From Haematococcus lacustris (taxonomy: Eukaryota > Chlorophyta > Chlorophyceae > Chlamydomonadales > Haematococcaceae): a DNA stretch of 64,000 bases. The position numbers and the translations under genes are program-made. Location of the stretch: assembly GCA_030144725.1 (NCBI GenBank), contig JASKMD010000021.1, positions 2,439,768-2,503,767 of the forward strand, in the 5' to 3' direction. How positions within the stretch are numbered: the stretch's first letter is position 1; every line of letters begins with the position of its first letter. Positions 15,008 to 26,171 of the stretch are shown here, piece after piece. The notes below the pieces were generated by a model, which saw only the letters and a list, made by a program, of their open reading frames with translations, was not told where the DNA came from and did no database searches.

Positions 15008-18000
15008 TCAAAGTGCATGTGCATCCATTGCATCCAGCAGCCCACAGACTGTCTTTGCTGGAGGACCCCGGCCTACTACACCCCACAACTGCCTCAGTTG
15101 ATCTAAGCTGAGCTTCACTGTTTTCTCAGGCAATGGCTGTATTGTAGAACGGTACATGGCTATGGCTTGGATTTGCTGCTTTGCCATCCTTGCCCGATTG
15201 CTTGCTTGCTCTTTTGCAGCCTGCTGTTGCTCCACAGCTGCGGCCTGGTACTGCTGTCGAGTATCTGTAGATGCAAACTCCATGGTGATGGACAGCTCCG
15301 CTGCAGCTCGCTTCTCTCGCCTTTTCTGCTCTTGTAGCTTGCGTGTACTGCCAGCTTGTGCTGCAACACTGGTTGCATGAGAGGGGTTGGGGGTCTCGGC
15401 ACCTCCGGTAGCAGCTAAGAGCAAAGGGCCTGCGGTGTTGGGGGGGGTGGCTACAAGGAGGAGGGGGTTGACCTTGCCATCTGCCATGCGCCTTCGCTTC
15501 GCAGCCCTGTTTGCTGCAAGGCTGGCTTCTGTTATGTAGTGGTGCCAGGTGTGCAATGGCTCTGTGTGGGCCTTGACATGGGCTACAACCTGCGCCACCC
15601 CCATCCTGTCGACTCTGCTGCTGCTCAATGGCTTCAAAGCTGTCTCACATCCCGCATTGGTGATGGGCACTGGTCGATACACTTCAGCTAGATGCTGCTC
15701 AACTCCAGGTGTAAGATGTCCACTGAGGGCTGTGTACTGCGAGCAAAGCACACAATGTCACAATGACACATGTCACAGCACACACCACACAGGACGCTGA
15801 ACACATGTCCTTCATGCTTACGTATACATCCATAAATATGTATATGAGTGTCAACCATCCAGTCTATACTCCTTTTGTGTTGCACTCACCAACAATTGAA
15901 GACGGGACGCGGTTTCATCTTGGGGAAGTTGTTCAAAGACCAGCCTTGCTGCGTGCCGCCGTGACGACACGTCGGTGTCACCCAACTGGGCAAAGCTATA
16001 TGGCATCTTCGCCATGAAGCTCATGCGCTCAGTATAGTAACGGCGGATCTCAATGATGATAGGATGCACCACTATCCAAACTTGCTTGGCAGTCAACTGA
16101 AAACCATGACCAACTTGAAACACCTCATGGATTGGATGATGTTGCTCCTGCCCTGCCTCAGGCTGTGTGCATACACGATCAAGAAGATGCAACTCCCTTT
16201 GATGCCTAGAATGCCACTGGCAAAAGTGCCTACTCTGGCCTGCCTGCGCCCATGACATGTAAGGCTGGAAGAAGCAACGATTCATGGATGCAAGGAGTGC
16301 GCAATGCACCAACAACTCTGAGGAGCCTGTCAACATTATTTGAAGTGCCATCAGGTTAGTATGGGAGGGTGTATTCCATGTGCTGGGTGCAGAGGTAGAT
16401 ATGCGCCTGTCAAGGGCAGCGACAAGGCTACTGTGGTGCTCACAACAGTAGAGAGCTATCCTGCCATATGTGAGCCACCGTGTCATGCACGCCTCCTCTA
16501 CCAAGGGAATGCCCGGCAAGGGATCCTTCCGGAACTCAATGCTGATGTGGTCTAACACCCAATACAAGTCGGTGTTGTAGCCTGCCCTATTGTACAATTT
16601 GCTTTTCCCTGCAACCTCAAAACCATGCTTGGCTGTGTTGTGGAGGATGTGGCAGCAGCAATGGACTGGGTACACAGGGTGTTGCTGGATTCCATCAACC
16701 TGCAACATGTGAGATAAGTGGGTCACTACACTGTTGTTGGCGCCCACGTTAGTGCTACAACTGTCCACCGTGACGAACAACACCTTCACACCCCATAACC
16801 CCACTTTTTCCATGTGTGATTTAATGGCCATTGCTACATGATAGGAATCTTGTGCTTTAGGGTGGAAGCATCCCACAGTGAACTCCATTGGATCAGCAGC
16901 CAGTGGAGCAGCAGGGGCAGCCACTGGAGCAGCAACCAACGGAGCAGCAGCCATTGGAGCAGCAGCCTTTGGAGCAGCAGCCATTGGAGCAGCAGGGGCA
17001 GGGGGGTGAGCCATGGATGCATAACGAGTTCGAGCAGCAGCTTTGAGGCGGGCATGGGTCCTCTTTGGTGCACGAGCAAAGACAGCGGATGCAATACGAG
17101 AACGAAGCGCGGCTGTGTTACGGACTGTAGCAAAAGGTGTGGCCGGGGGTGGCTGGGTAGGAGGGTGGGTCGGGTGGGCTGCAGCAGCCGGCTGCGCGGA
17201 GGGGGCTGGAGGGTGGGTTGGGTGGGCTGCAGCAGCCGGCTGGGCGGGAGGGGGCTGGAGGGTGGGTTGGGTGGGCTGCAGCAGCCGGCTGGGCGGAGGA
17301 GGGGGCTGGAGGCTGGGCCCGGAGGGCCACGGAACATTTCAGTACAAGCAGCTCCTGCCCTCTCCTTGCTTTGCCATCCCATGCAAGGGCGCAGTAGCTA
17401 GTACCTCTGGCCTCACCTGCACACCACAATGCACATTAGCATCCTGCATGTGTATCCTGTGTGACATGTGTATCCAACATCATGTGTAATCCTGCTCTGC
17501 TCGTCGCAGGTTTTTATGGCTGCTTTACTTACGTGCTTGGCCTTCGGTGACTGTCAAGGCAATGTCTTCAGAGGCTCTGCCGTAACTTCTGGCGCATGGG
17601 ATAGACACCTCCAGCTGCTGCCCAGGTGCCATGACAGCAAAGCTGCCCTTCAAGGCCTTGGGTATTGCGTTGAAGGACAGCCCGGTGTCCACCTGCATCT
17701 CGAGGGCTCTCAGGTAATGTGCATGGTCAACCCTGCCCCTTGGGCCAACACCCCTTCGAGGTTTATCAAGGTGCACAACCTGGCCGCGCATAGGGGGCGT
17801 TGGTGGCTCATGATCCTTGCCATGGGTCCCCTCCTGCCCACGCCCCTCAGCCATGAGCCCCGCTGAGCGCAAGATCTGCCTCATTTGGTACTCATTGCGC
17901 ACGTAGGCTAGGGCGAGTCTGGCCACAGGTGGTAACCGCATGGCTTTTGCCCTGACAAGCTGCTTTCTGAGCCTGATGACCTCCCGCTGCAGTGCGTCCA

Positions 18001-20045
18001 CGCGTGTGCTTGGGATGGGCGGGGCGGGTGTCGGGTCACAAGAGGACTGTGATGACGGTTTTGGGAGGTGGTGGAGGTCGGAGGGTGGGGTGGGTGGGGT
18101 AGGGACTGCCTGAGAACCTTGATAGGTGTGCGAGGATAGGTTGACATCAGCGGTAGGTACACTGTCAACACATGCAATGCACACATGGGAGCATTTTTGC
18201 ATGTGTTGCATACGACTTGTGTGCATGACATGAATGCATGCATGCATGCAAAGATGGCAGATGGTATGGCAGAAATCTGTAGTGATTGTAAAGATGAGGA
18301 GGTGCAGATGCAGTTGTTTTGTTAAATAAGCTAAGATTCAAATCATAAAATGTAAGTACCTTCTTAACGTACCTTTTATGTGTTGATAGGGCTGGGCGGA
18401 CAGGTTCAGCACAACCGCTGCCTGGTGTTGATGGGGCTGGGCGGACAGGTGCGGCACCACCGCTGCCCTGTGCTGATGGGGCTGGGCGGACAGGTGATGG
18501 CTGCCAGTTGGAAATGAGATGATGCAAAGAGGGGAGAGCTCTGTTATCTGGTGTGCGCAACACTCTGAAGTGCCGGTCAGCTTCTACCACCATCGCGACT
18601 TCACGCACACGCAGAGAGGAGGAGAGACGGGGTGTGATGAGGGGCAGCAACTCTGCTGCTGTGGCTGCGGCATCCTCACCCATGAGAAGTTCTAGTACGC
18701 TGTTGGGCGTGTAGTGTTGCATGAACCCTTTGTTGAGGTCCACGACAACAATGGTGATTCCCAATAGCATGACAATCCAAATGACCCCGATCTGATCCAG
18801 CCAGGCCGCTGGATCGGCGAATTGCTGACCCCACTGTGCAAAGCTCACAGGGTCAGGCCAGCGGCATGAGAACATGGGCGACTCAATGGGTAGGAAAGTC
18901 TGCTCGATGCTTTGCAAAAACCTTATTGCCAGCTGGTTCTGCCGCAGCTCAACCAGGTCCACAAGTTTTAACACACCATGAACCATGAGTTCACGCACAA
19001 AACTCGCTCCCTGCAAAATGCAAATTGGCACCAGTTGCATTAGTCAAACATGATCCCCTAACCATGCATGGTTACGTGAGCAAGCACACACAACATGCAT
19101 ATGCATGGCCCCACACCTGTAGTGCTGAGCCAGATAACTCCAATCCATGCCACAAAGACTCAAGTCCACAACGGCCCTGCCCAGCGTTGTCATACGGTAC
19201 AAGCCCGAAAGAGAGCAACTGAGCCAGCACGCTCTGTTGGGGAGGGGTAGAAAAGGAAGGCATTTGAGCAGCAGAAGCAAACAAGGATGCCCAACTCTTG
19301 GCCGCAGCAGTCCCCATGCCACCGTTGTTGCTGCCTCCCGAGGGAGAGATTTGTGCCCACTGCCCCAGCCCCACACCCTGCCCTCCTGCCCCCCCCCCCC
19401 CACCACCCCTGCTGTTGCTGCTGCTGTTGTTGCCCGGCGCTGGGCCAAGTGGCTGAGAGCGAGAGGGGGATGGTGCCCACTGCCCCAGCCCCACACCCTG
19501 CCCTCCTGCCCCCTCCCCACCACCACCCCTGCTGCTGCTGCTGCTGCTGCTGTTGTTGCCCGGTGAGTGTGGGCAAATGCTAGCCTCCACCCTCAACCGT
19601 TGCACACACTTGTAGTGGGCCACAAGGGGGAGGCGCATTGCCTCACACCCAACTCGGAGTGTGTTGTCCACAAGGGTGGCTGGCCCTAGGGCATCACCAC
19701 GCGCTGGGCCGCTAAGTTTAGAAGCATCACGTACTTCCCAGATAGCGTCTGTCCCCTCCACATTAGGTGCCACGCATAAAGCTGTCCATGCTTGCCATCT
19801 GCCTATCACGCATGGTGCAGTCGACACCGTGCAAAGAACGCATCGGTCTAACTTCACCACAATGCCCTCAAGCAGCACGGACCGGCCTTTAAGAGGATGT
19901 GGGAATGTAGGCATGCACCTGCAGAGCACACACAGCAAGTGATGCATGGGATGTATTGTTGGGCAATGACATCATCCATGGCATTGCAGTCTGCAGTTAT
20001 AACTATGCTGTAATTGTCTGCAATTTTACCTTTAGATGAAATCAC
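15008..20045 (-). CDS. hAT-like (RNase H-fold) transposase, multi-exon
   Basis: Coding-like blocks run from right to left. At 20045-19854, MDDVIAQQYIP lies inside the TIR. At 19913-19560 is EVRDASKLSGPARGDALGPA. At 19040-18380 is WLDQIGVIWIVMLLGITIVV with a 15-residue PVRPAPS repeat. At 18150-17525 is a basic coiled stretch and TGLSFNAIPKALKG. At 17014-15851 is the core VLFVTVDSCSTNVGANNSVV, HCCCHILHNTAKHG and CMTRWLTYGRIAL. At 15751-15008 is PITNAGCETALKPLSSSRVD. The D-S-C-S-x-N, C-x-x-H and TRW motifs with a late N-A-x-C-E segment resemble hAT transposases, whose C-terminal dimerisation region lies in that place. Exon joins were not all solved. The stop at 15008 is just inside the left arm. 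Confidence 0.5.
17156..17310. repeat. Tandem repeat, three copies of ~55 bp
   Basis: Three copies of a unit containing GGGTGGGCTGCAGCAGCCGG, separated by G-rich spacers, in a presumed intron of the hAT-like gene. Confidence 0.75.
18388..18500 (-). repeat. 45-bp coding repeat
   Basis: About 2.5 copies of a 45-bp unit beginning GGGCTGGGCGGACAGGT. On the minus strand it encodes a 15-residue PVRPAPS...GSG repeat, a flexible linker-like segment of the transposase. Confidence 0.7.
19352..19562. repeat. Direct duplication of ~90 bp ending in CTG/TTG run
   Basis: 19352-19440 and 19471-19562 share GTGCCCACTGCCCCAGCCCC and a following CTG/TTG run, differing mainly in C-run and CTG-run length. Confidence 0.75.
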
Positions 20046-20380
20046 GGCAGGGAGTTGATATAAGCACTGTCAGCACACCACACAAGTTCCAGGCCTACTG
20101 GTTACACATGTGCCATGTGACACCTCACAGTGTGTGGCATGATATGAATCCCTGCCATTGTTCACTCACTGAAAGCATTGTGGTGCAGCTTAACCCATCG
20201 CGTACCTTATGCTAAAGTGGAGCTGACTGTGTAGTTTCAATCCAGAACTCGCCCAGGCTGGACCGGGGGCCGGGTTTGCAGCAGCCCTGCATGGTCGCGG
20301 TCGGGGCCACGGTTAGTTAAGCTCACGCGCTCATTTCTGCAGCTACGCATCGGAACAAAAGCGGAATGTTCTTACTGACA

Positions 20381-21372
20381 GCTAACCCAGCAAGACGGCC
20401 GACGACATGTGTTCGGCAAAAGGTCACAACTCGAGCACGGGCCTACGTGGGGCTCACCACAGCACCTCTAAACTTCCAGCTATGACCCAAACAAGCTTTG
20501 CTTCGAGGGGTCCACTTTGGCGGGCGCAAGGAATAATCAAGGGACAGCCCTGACTAGACTTATGCAGCAAGCGGGTGCACAAATCGCGGCACGAGGTGGC
20601 CTGGTTGGCCCATGCTGGCCCATTCGAACTTTTTCTCACGGGTGTCACAGCTGACATGGGGTGGAAGAGGGAAGAGGGACGTCGGGAATTGCGTCGTTGG
20701 GTGCTAAGAGAGCTGCAAAGTGAGGAGCTGGAGGCCGAATATGCGGCGGACAATTGTTGTGGCTGGGTGTAAGGTGCATGGGGGTCTACTTTGGAGCAAA
20801 ACAAACGGTGTAATGTGCATGGGGGTCTACTTTAAAGCATCACAAGCGGCCCGTACATGATGACAGCGCGTTTCTGTGTAATAGACACGTCAAGAACCCA
20901 CACAAGGAGCCGCACAGTATTGGCAGATTATCATTTGACGTCCTGGTTGGACAGTTACGGCGGCTGGAAAAGTGCCCATTTCGAGGCAATTTGACACGAA
21001 GTGGCGTAACACGAGTTGCACGCTGTTCGGGTGCAGGGACAGGCCACAAGCCGTACCATTACTCTTAAACATCTCATCAGCACTAGCACTAGCACTGGAA
21101 CACATGACAGGGGGGGTCCTGCGCCCGACAATAATTCAAAAAAAATATCCCCGTCCATGTCGCTGGGTCACTGAGCGCGATAGCAGTTCTCTTATCACAG
21201 CCCCACTAAGTAGACTATTCCCAACACAGCGCGACCTAATCTCTCAGCACCCCCGCCCGCCCCGGCACAGGTGCACATCAGCCCGAGCAGCCCGCTAGCT
21301 TCGCTTTGATGAGCTGTACCGCCCTGTGCAAAAATCGCTGTGAAACTCTTAAAGACCGGTCGGAGTTTATCA
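20381..21372. other. Right internal part of the 27-bp TIR transposon
   Basis: No gene is recognised. A 45-bp tandem duplication containing GTGCATGGGGGTCTACTTT is at 20777-20838. It is presumably 3' and subterminal sequence of the element. Confidence 0.4.
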
Positions 21373-21399
21373 GGGGTGCAGCCAATGGCGGGGGTGACC

Positions 21400-21792
21400 A
21401 TGAGCACAGAATATGTAGGGCTACAGAAGACGGGCAAACGCGGCAAAGCCATCAAACGGGTCACTATCATAGAACTCAAATACTGTGCGGACTCAAGATG
21501 GGCAGAACAACTGGACAAGGCTCTCAACCAACACACGCAACTGGCACACACCATACGCAAAGTAGGCCACATGGTCGAGATACGACCAATTCTACTAGGA
21601 ATAGGCGGCATTACATACGAAACACACACACGCCAACACCTCCTGGCCCTTGGGGTCACCCAAACCAACGCCATCAAGCTTCTAAACAAGCTCACGAGAC
21701 ACGCGGTAGAAGCAGCCCATTCCATCGCCAAGAACAGCTATAGGCTACGAGCTACTAAGGGGGGGGGGGGTAAGGGGTCTGTTGCTTCTTGA
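21400..21792 (+). pseudogene. LINE ORF2 C-terminal fragment
   Basis: Continues the frame interrupted at 8713. It contains VTIIELKYCADSRW, QHTQLAHTIRKVGHMVEI, RPILLGIGGITYETHTRQHL and NKLTRHAVEAAHSIAKNSYR, a conserved C-terminal region seen after the zinc knuckle in several algal and plant non-LTR ORF2 proteins. A short low-complexity end follows, then the 3' UTR and CTT tail. Confidence 0.7.
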
Positions 21793-22141
21793 GCGTAATG
21801 GTGGGAGCAGGCCGCGCCCCAGGCGGTAGCTCCTCCCTCAATGCACGCCGGTGAATACCGGCGTAGTCTTCTTCTTCTTCTAAGAACCGTGGAGGACCGT
21901 AGGACCGAAGGTGTTTGAGGCAGACCGATCGTAACCGTTAGGAAGGAGTCTTGCAATGTTTCGTGCACAAAGGGTTGTTGTTCTTCAGTTCTCTTCCTCC
22001 CCCGTAAACACTACAACAACTCGCTTAAAGCCTACCGACATCATTCAGTGAGAAACAACGTCATCAGGCAACGTGGCACTTCATGTTAAGGAATACCATC
22101 AATTGTTCATGCATCCTACCGTGCAATCGTGTACTCTTACA

Positions 22142-22146
22142 TACGC
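22142..22146. other. Target-site duplication, right copy (TACGC)
   Basis: Matches 6424-6428 and abuts the ...CTCTTACA end of the foldback element. Confidence 0.75.
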
Positions 22147-23803
22147 AAGTTGCCCACTCCTTATCCCTTCCATTAGGATACATGAGCTTCATGAATCTGC
22201 AATTCAGGTGTCCCCAACTAACAGAAAATGTCAGGAAACTGACCCCTGGTAATCAAAACGACGCCGCGTCTCAGCCACGTGGTTTCTATTTATGTTTCGC
22301 ACATCCCTAGATAGAGGACTCTTTCAGCTATGCGGTGCAGCTTGTATCATTAGAAATTGTGCAGTGTGCTGGGTGCTATGGCGGCTCAAATCTTCACATT
22401 CAAATCCATGCACTTTTTGCTCATGCGGGCCTCGCCGCGAGAGACCGCCGCGACCGACGTGGCCCAGGAGCACCTGCACATAGTAAGGGACAGTCGCCGC
22501 AGTCAAAACGGCTCACATGGCATGCCAAAACGATGTAACAGCGCCCCTCCACCCATGCTCGGAAATATGCAAGGTTGCTGCGATGCTTGACCCCTTCGTG
22601 AGCAGTACTGTTGGCCTGGCCACTCTGCAATGCCTCACAAGGTGTGTAAGCCATTGCTATGTTACCTTCATCGACATGTTGGGTCCGATCCCTCCCGCCC
22701 GCCCCCCGCTTGCGTGTCGAGCTCGTGTTCAGCTCCGCTGTTGCCCCCTGCTGCTCAAATGGAGGGGTGAGCATGCCAGGGGCGGCGCCAGCACCAGCTG
22801 CCAGCTGCTGCCAGGGGGGGCCAGCAGGAGGGGTGAGCAACCCTAGGGCTGCACTAGCACCTGCTGCCAGCTGCTGCCAGGGGGGGCAGCATGAGGGGGG
22901 GGCAGCCCAGGGGCGGCACCAGCACCAGCTGCCAGCTGCTGCCAGGGAGGGGCAGCAGGAGGGGTGGGCAGCCCAGGGGCAGCACCAGCACCAACACCAA
23001 CACCTTCACCTGCCCCCTGCTCATCCCCATGCAGGCCCATACTGTGCATTAAATACTGTGCAGTGGGGCTGGGGGTGGGAGGGGCTGTGAGGGCGTGACT
23101 GGGGCTGGGAGGGGGTGGGAGGGGCTGGGAGGGGGTGGGAGGGGGTGGGAGGGCGGGGCTGGGGCTGGGAGGGGGTGGGAGGGGCTGGGAGGGGGTGGGG
23201 CGGGCTGCAAAGGTTTCGGGTGGGCTAGTCAGCACTGCAAGGCAAAGTTGAGTCACGCCAACTTATGTTTCCACAAGCCTGGTTGATGGAATGCTTTGCT
23301 TCCTTCTCCAACAGCTGCTTCGTTGGGTTAGGAACAAAGTTGACACGACAAATTCTGGAAAGTCACAGTGGTCGGTTCACAATACGCCGGTTTGTGCAAG
23401 GGGGTCCCTTTTTCTGTATAGCCGGCTAGGGAGAAACGAACATTACCGCACCTCGCTGCAATGTCGCGTGTCAACTTGCCCAACGACGGTCCTCCGACAA
23501 CTAGAGCGCGACTGGTTAAACTAACTTCGTGCTGTTTTGGGCCTTTAACGTGCTTTAACCAAATCTTTAACCATCTTTAACCAGTCCAGCCTAACACCCT
23601 GACGACCCGGAGTGCAATTGGGGTTTGGCGATAGTAAGATAAAAAAGTTTCTGTCAGACTTTGACAGAAAGACATTGCGACTGTCTTCGAGACTTTGCTA
23701 TCGGCGCGGTTTGCATTATGACTAGGCCGGGAGATCACGTAGCGCAGGTTTACATGGCAATATGTAAGAGCAACGGAAGTGTACGGGTTGTCACCCTACT
23801 CTG
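22147..23803. repeat. Non-coding stretch with G-rich minisatellites
   Basis: 22147 onward is the displaced right flank of the foldback insertion. 22760-23000 holds about three copies of a ~70-bp unit containing CAGCTGCCAGCTGCTGCCAG. 23060-23200 is an array of GGCTGGGAGGGGGTGGGAGG-type units. No gene is supported. Short open frames on both strands here are not convincing. Confidence 0.6.
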
Positions 23804-24539
23804 TCAAAAGAGGCTTATTGCCACGTCTTGCTGATTGCTCTGGTCAACACTGTCGTAGTTGGCTGCCAGCTCGTCGTTGGTCTGAATGAAAATCAGCTTC
23901 TCCGCTGACGCCATGTCGAGGCCGCTGCGCCGAGGGTCATCGAAGAGCCGGCCCCAAGCCGACCAGTTGCGTTCGGATGCGCACGTTGATACATGCACCG
24001 ACAAGAGCCGCAGGGCTGCGGTAGCGAGGGCTGGGAATTGAGGCTTAGCGTAGATCTGCCACCATGTCAACCGCTGAGATGCGGCAGCGATGATAGTGAC
24101 AGCTCGCCCGTTCCGCTGACCAGGCTCACTCATGCTCATGATGTCATTGGCGACCCTGATCATCTCGTGATGCCATGCTCCACACTCAAAGCGCCTCAGC
24201 TCATGACGTGCAACATCTTGCGACACCCCAGCCAAACGTGCCACAACGTGCACGACGTCTTCCTGCTGCTCTGGTGTGAGGTCCTTCATGGGGGGAAGGG
24301 GTTGGGCTTTAGGACGGGTAGGAATGAAGTTCACTGGGTCCAGCACCCTGCACGACAAAGGTGATGATGCCAAAACAATGGTGAAATAGTGGTGGTGATG
24401 CATAGCCTTGCCTGGCTCAGCAAGGGACGATCGGCTTCTAGCTGGTGTATGGCGTTGCTGATCGGTTGCATGAGGCGGATGACAGCCTCGAGCTGCTTCC
24501 ACCATTCCACTGTGAGCAACGACCACAGCCCATGCAGAG

Positions 24540-24680
24540 GATGGGCAGGGGAGGGGCAGAGGAGGGGGAGGGGGAGGGGGCAGGGGAGGGGGCAGGGGAG
24601 GGGGCAGGGGAGGGGGCAGGGGAGGGGGCAGGGGAGGGGGAGGGGGAGGGGGCAGGGGAGGGGAGGGGGAGGGGGAGGGT
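24540..24680. repeat. G-rich 12-bp tandem repeat
   Basis: Units of GGGGAGGGGGCA and GGGGGA, purine-only except for the C, immediately left of the hexamer array and inside the decayed hAT gene. Confidence 0.85.
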
Positions 24681-24715
24681 TGACATACCATTTTTATATA
24701 ATATAAAGTATAAGG

Positions 24716-25087
<372 letters not shown>

Positions 25088-25978
25088 AGTGAGGGTTGGG
25101 GTACCCTGCCTTGTTGGCCATTTCGTTGTGAAGGTCAACATAGTACTGAGCGTCCTTTCTGTCACCCTTGTGAAGGTGGCACACACTGTGAAAGAATGCA
25201 CCACCCTCCGCCTTGAGTAAAACCAGGTTCACAAGTGGCTGACCGTTGGCTGCACGCTTGTTGCGCCACCCGTCCGTACACATCATCAGACCAAGGCCCT
25301 ACACGCAAGGCATGACATTCCACTGTGAGCAAGCATTCCACTGTGAGCAAGCATAGACCACCATTCCACTGTGAGCAAGCATAGAGGGGCCATTACAACA
25401 GTGTTTGCCACTCACCATCAGTAGTGTCTCCATCATGGTGACCACCCTCCTTTGTAGGACAGCGTGGGTGTTGTTGAGGTACGTTGTCCGCAGTTGCTTA
25501 GCGCTTGGGCTGTCAACACCCAGCAGCTTGAGGGCCCTCTTCATGTGAGGGTTGTCGGCACGTGCAAAAGCTGTACCGGATGTGTAGAAGAAGAGCGCAA
25601 GTTCCTTCTTGACGTCGTCGACAACGTCGGCTGGGACCATGGGTTCATATGGGTTGGGAGGTGGTGGTGCGCCGACATCTAAGGCACGCTGCAAGGCACA
25701 TGCTCCGCTGTGGCTCTCTTGTGCCGTCGAAATGTTTGACACACACAACTGCAGCCCGCATAGCAGGCAGACTAGCTTGACGACCTTCTCGGTGGCATTG
25801 ATGACGACTGTGTATCTATCCTTTCGCAATGTCTTTGAACGCAACAGCCTCGCTTGCAGCTGTGCCACGGTAGGATCAGGTTTTCTGCCGCGGAAAGGCT
25901 GCGTGTTTACATTGGGGTCGAAGTTAGAGGCTTCGCCCTCTGTAACGGCGCGCGTCCGCGTGTCCGTATTCCACACTT

Positions 25979-26041
25979 TAGCAGAGTGACTGGGGAGGTC
26001 ACTGGTGGGCTGTACACTGCCCACCATTCGGGTTCAACTCC
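25979..26041 (+). other. tRNA-like Pol III box A/box B pair (SINE or tRNA relic)
   Basis: TAGCAGAGTGACTGG at 25979-25993 fits box A, and GGTTCAACTCC at 26031-26041 fits box B with tRNA-like spacing. The T-arm pairs (CGGG/CCCG). The 5' and 3' acceptor arms do not pair, so this is not a working tRNA gene as read. It may be a tRNA-derived SINE head or a chance match at the hAT/chromovirus border. Confidence 0.35.
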
Positions 26042-26171
26042 CGGGGGTCCCGTTCTAAACCCAAGCCCAGTTGCTGTGTGACGAGTGCGGTAGTAATGCA
26101 GTGGCGCTAATTATTACAACGACATGCTGCTCACTCTGTAAGATTAAAGGCAACGGCTGGCGCCGTGACAG

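Larger units (their letters stand above)
14461..20380. mobile_element. Long-TIR DNA transposon with a hAT-like transposase
   Basis: Sequence 14461-14935 is matched in reverse complement by 19913-20380. A well conserved block is AACCCGGCCCCCGGTCCAGC at about 14561-14580, and another is ATCTAAAGGTAAAATTGCAG. The arms are visibly diverged (many substitutions and small indels), so this copy is older or less homogenised than the foldback element. Outer limits fade gradually and no target duplication could be fixed. Between the arms lies one minus-strand transposase gene. The element sits inside the 27-bp TIR transposon, between its transposase gene and its right end. Confidence 0.65.
8725..21399. 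mobile_element. DNA transposon with 27-bp perfect TIRs, inserted in the LINE ORF
   Basis: The left end (8725-8751) starts GGTCACCCCCGCCATTGGCT, and the right end (21373-21399) is its exact 27-bp reverse complement. The LINE reading frame stops at one end and resumes in phase at the other (ATG at 8711 and 21400). The target duplication is ambiguous: if the extra 11 bp 8714-8724 belong to the element, a 3-bp ATG duplication results; alternatives share GGTGAC. It carries the coiled-coil/Gag-like and DDE-type ORFs at 9350-14297, and itself holds the element at about 14461-20380. Without that insert it would be about 6.7 kb. Confidence 0.75.
7390..21880 (+). mobile_element. Non-LTR retrotransposon, 5'-truncated, split by a DNA transposon
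   Basis: It interrupts the right arm of the foldback element between 7393 and 21881, with CTA at both junctions as a short duplication or microhomology. It retains only the 3' part of ORF2: RNase H, a zinc-knuckle region and a C-terminal domain. It ends in a small hairpin (CGCCGGTGAATACCGGCG) followed by a CTT-repeat tail at 21866-21880, the typical 3' end of a target-primed element. The reverse transcriptase is absent because of 5' truncation. Plus orientation. Confidence 0.8.
6429..22141. mobile_element. Foldback / long-TIR element split by nested insertions
   Basis: Left arm 6429-6939 (511 bp). The right arm is its reverse complement in two pieces, 7141-7393 and 21881-22141, with a 201-bp loop at 6940-7140. 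The ends are TGTAAGAG...CTCTTACA, flanked by the 5-bp duplication TACGC. The outer 260 bp of the arms differ at only a few positions by eye, so the element is young or homogenised. Without the later insertions it would be about 1.2 kb. TGT...ACA ends with a 5-bp duplication recall integrase-type elements such as Ginger/TDD, but no transposase is encoded here, so the superfamily is unassigned. It is probably non-autonomous. Confidence 0.8.

Noticed and set aside
20454..21298. Short ORFs on both strands right of the hAT-like element
   Set aside because: None exceeds about 120 codons or shows a domain. They lie in subterminal transposon sequence.
24347..24509. Third GC-AG intron, in the hAT gene
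   Set aside because: The CAG|GCAAGG donor looks good, but the reading phase does not match the next exon, so it cannot be claimed.
25979..26049. Functional tRNA gene
   Set aside because: Box A and B match, but the acceptor and anticodon stems do not pair.
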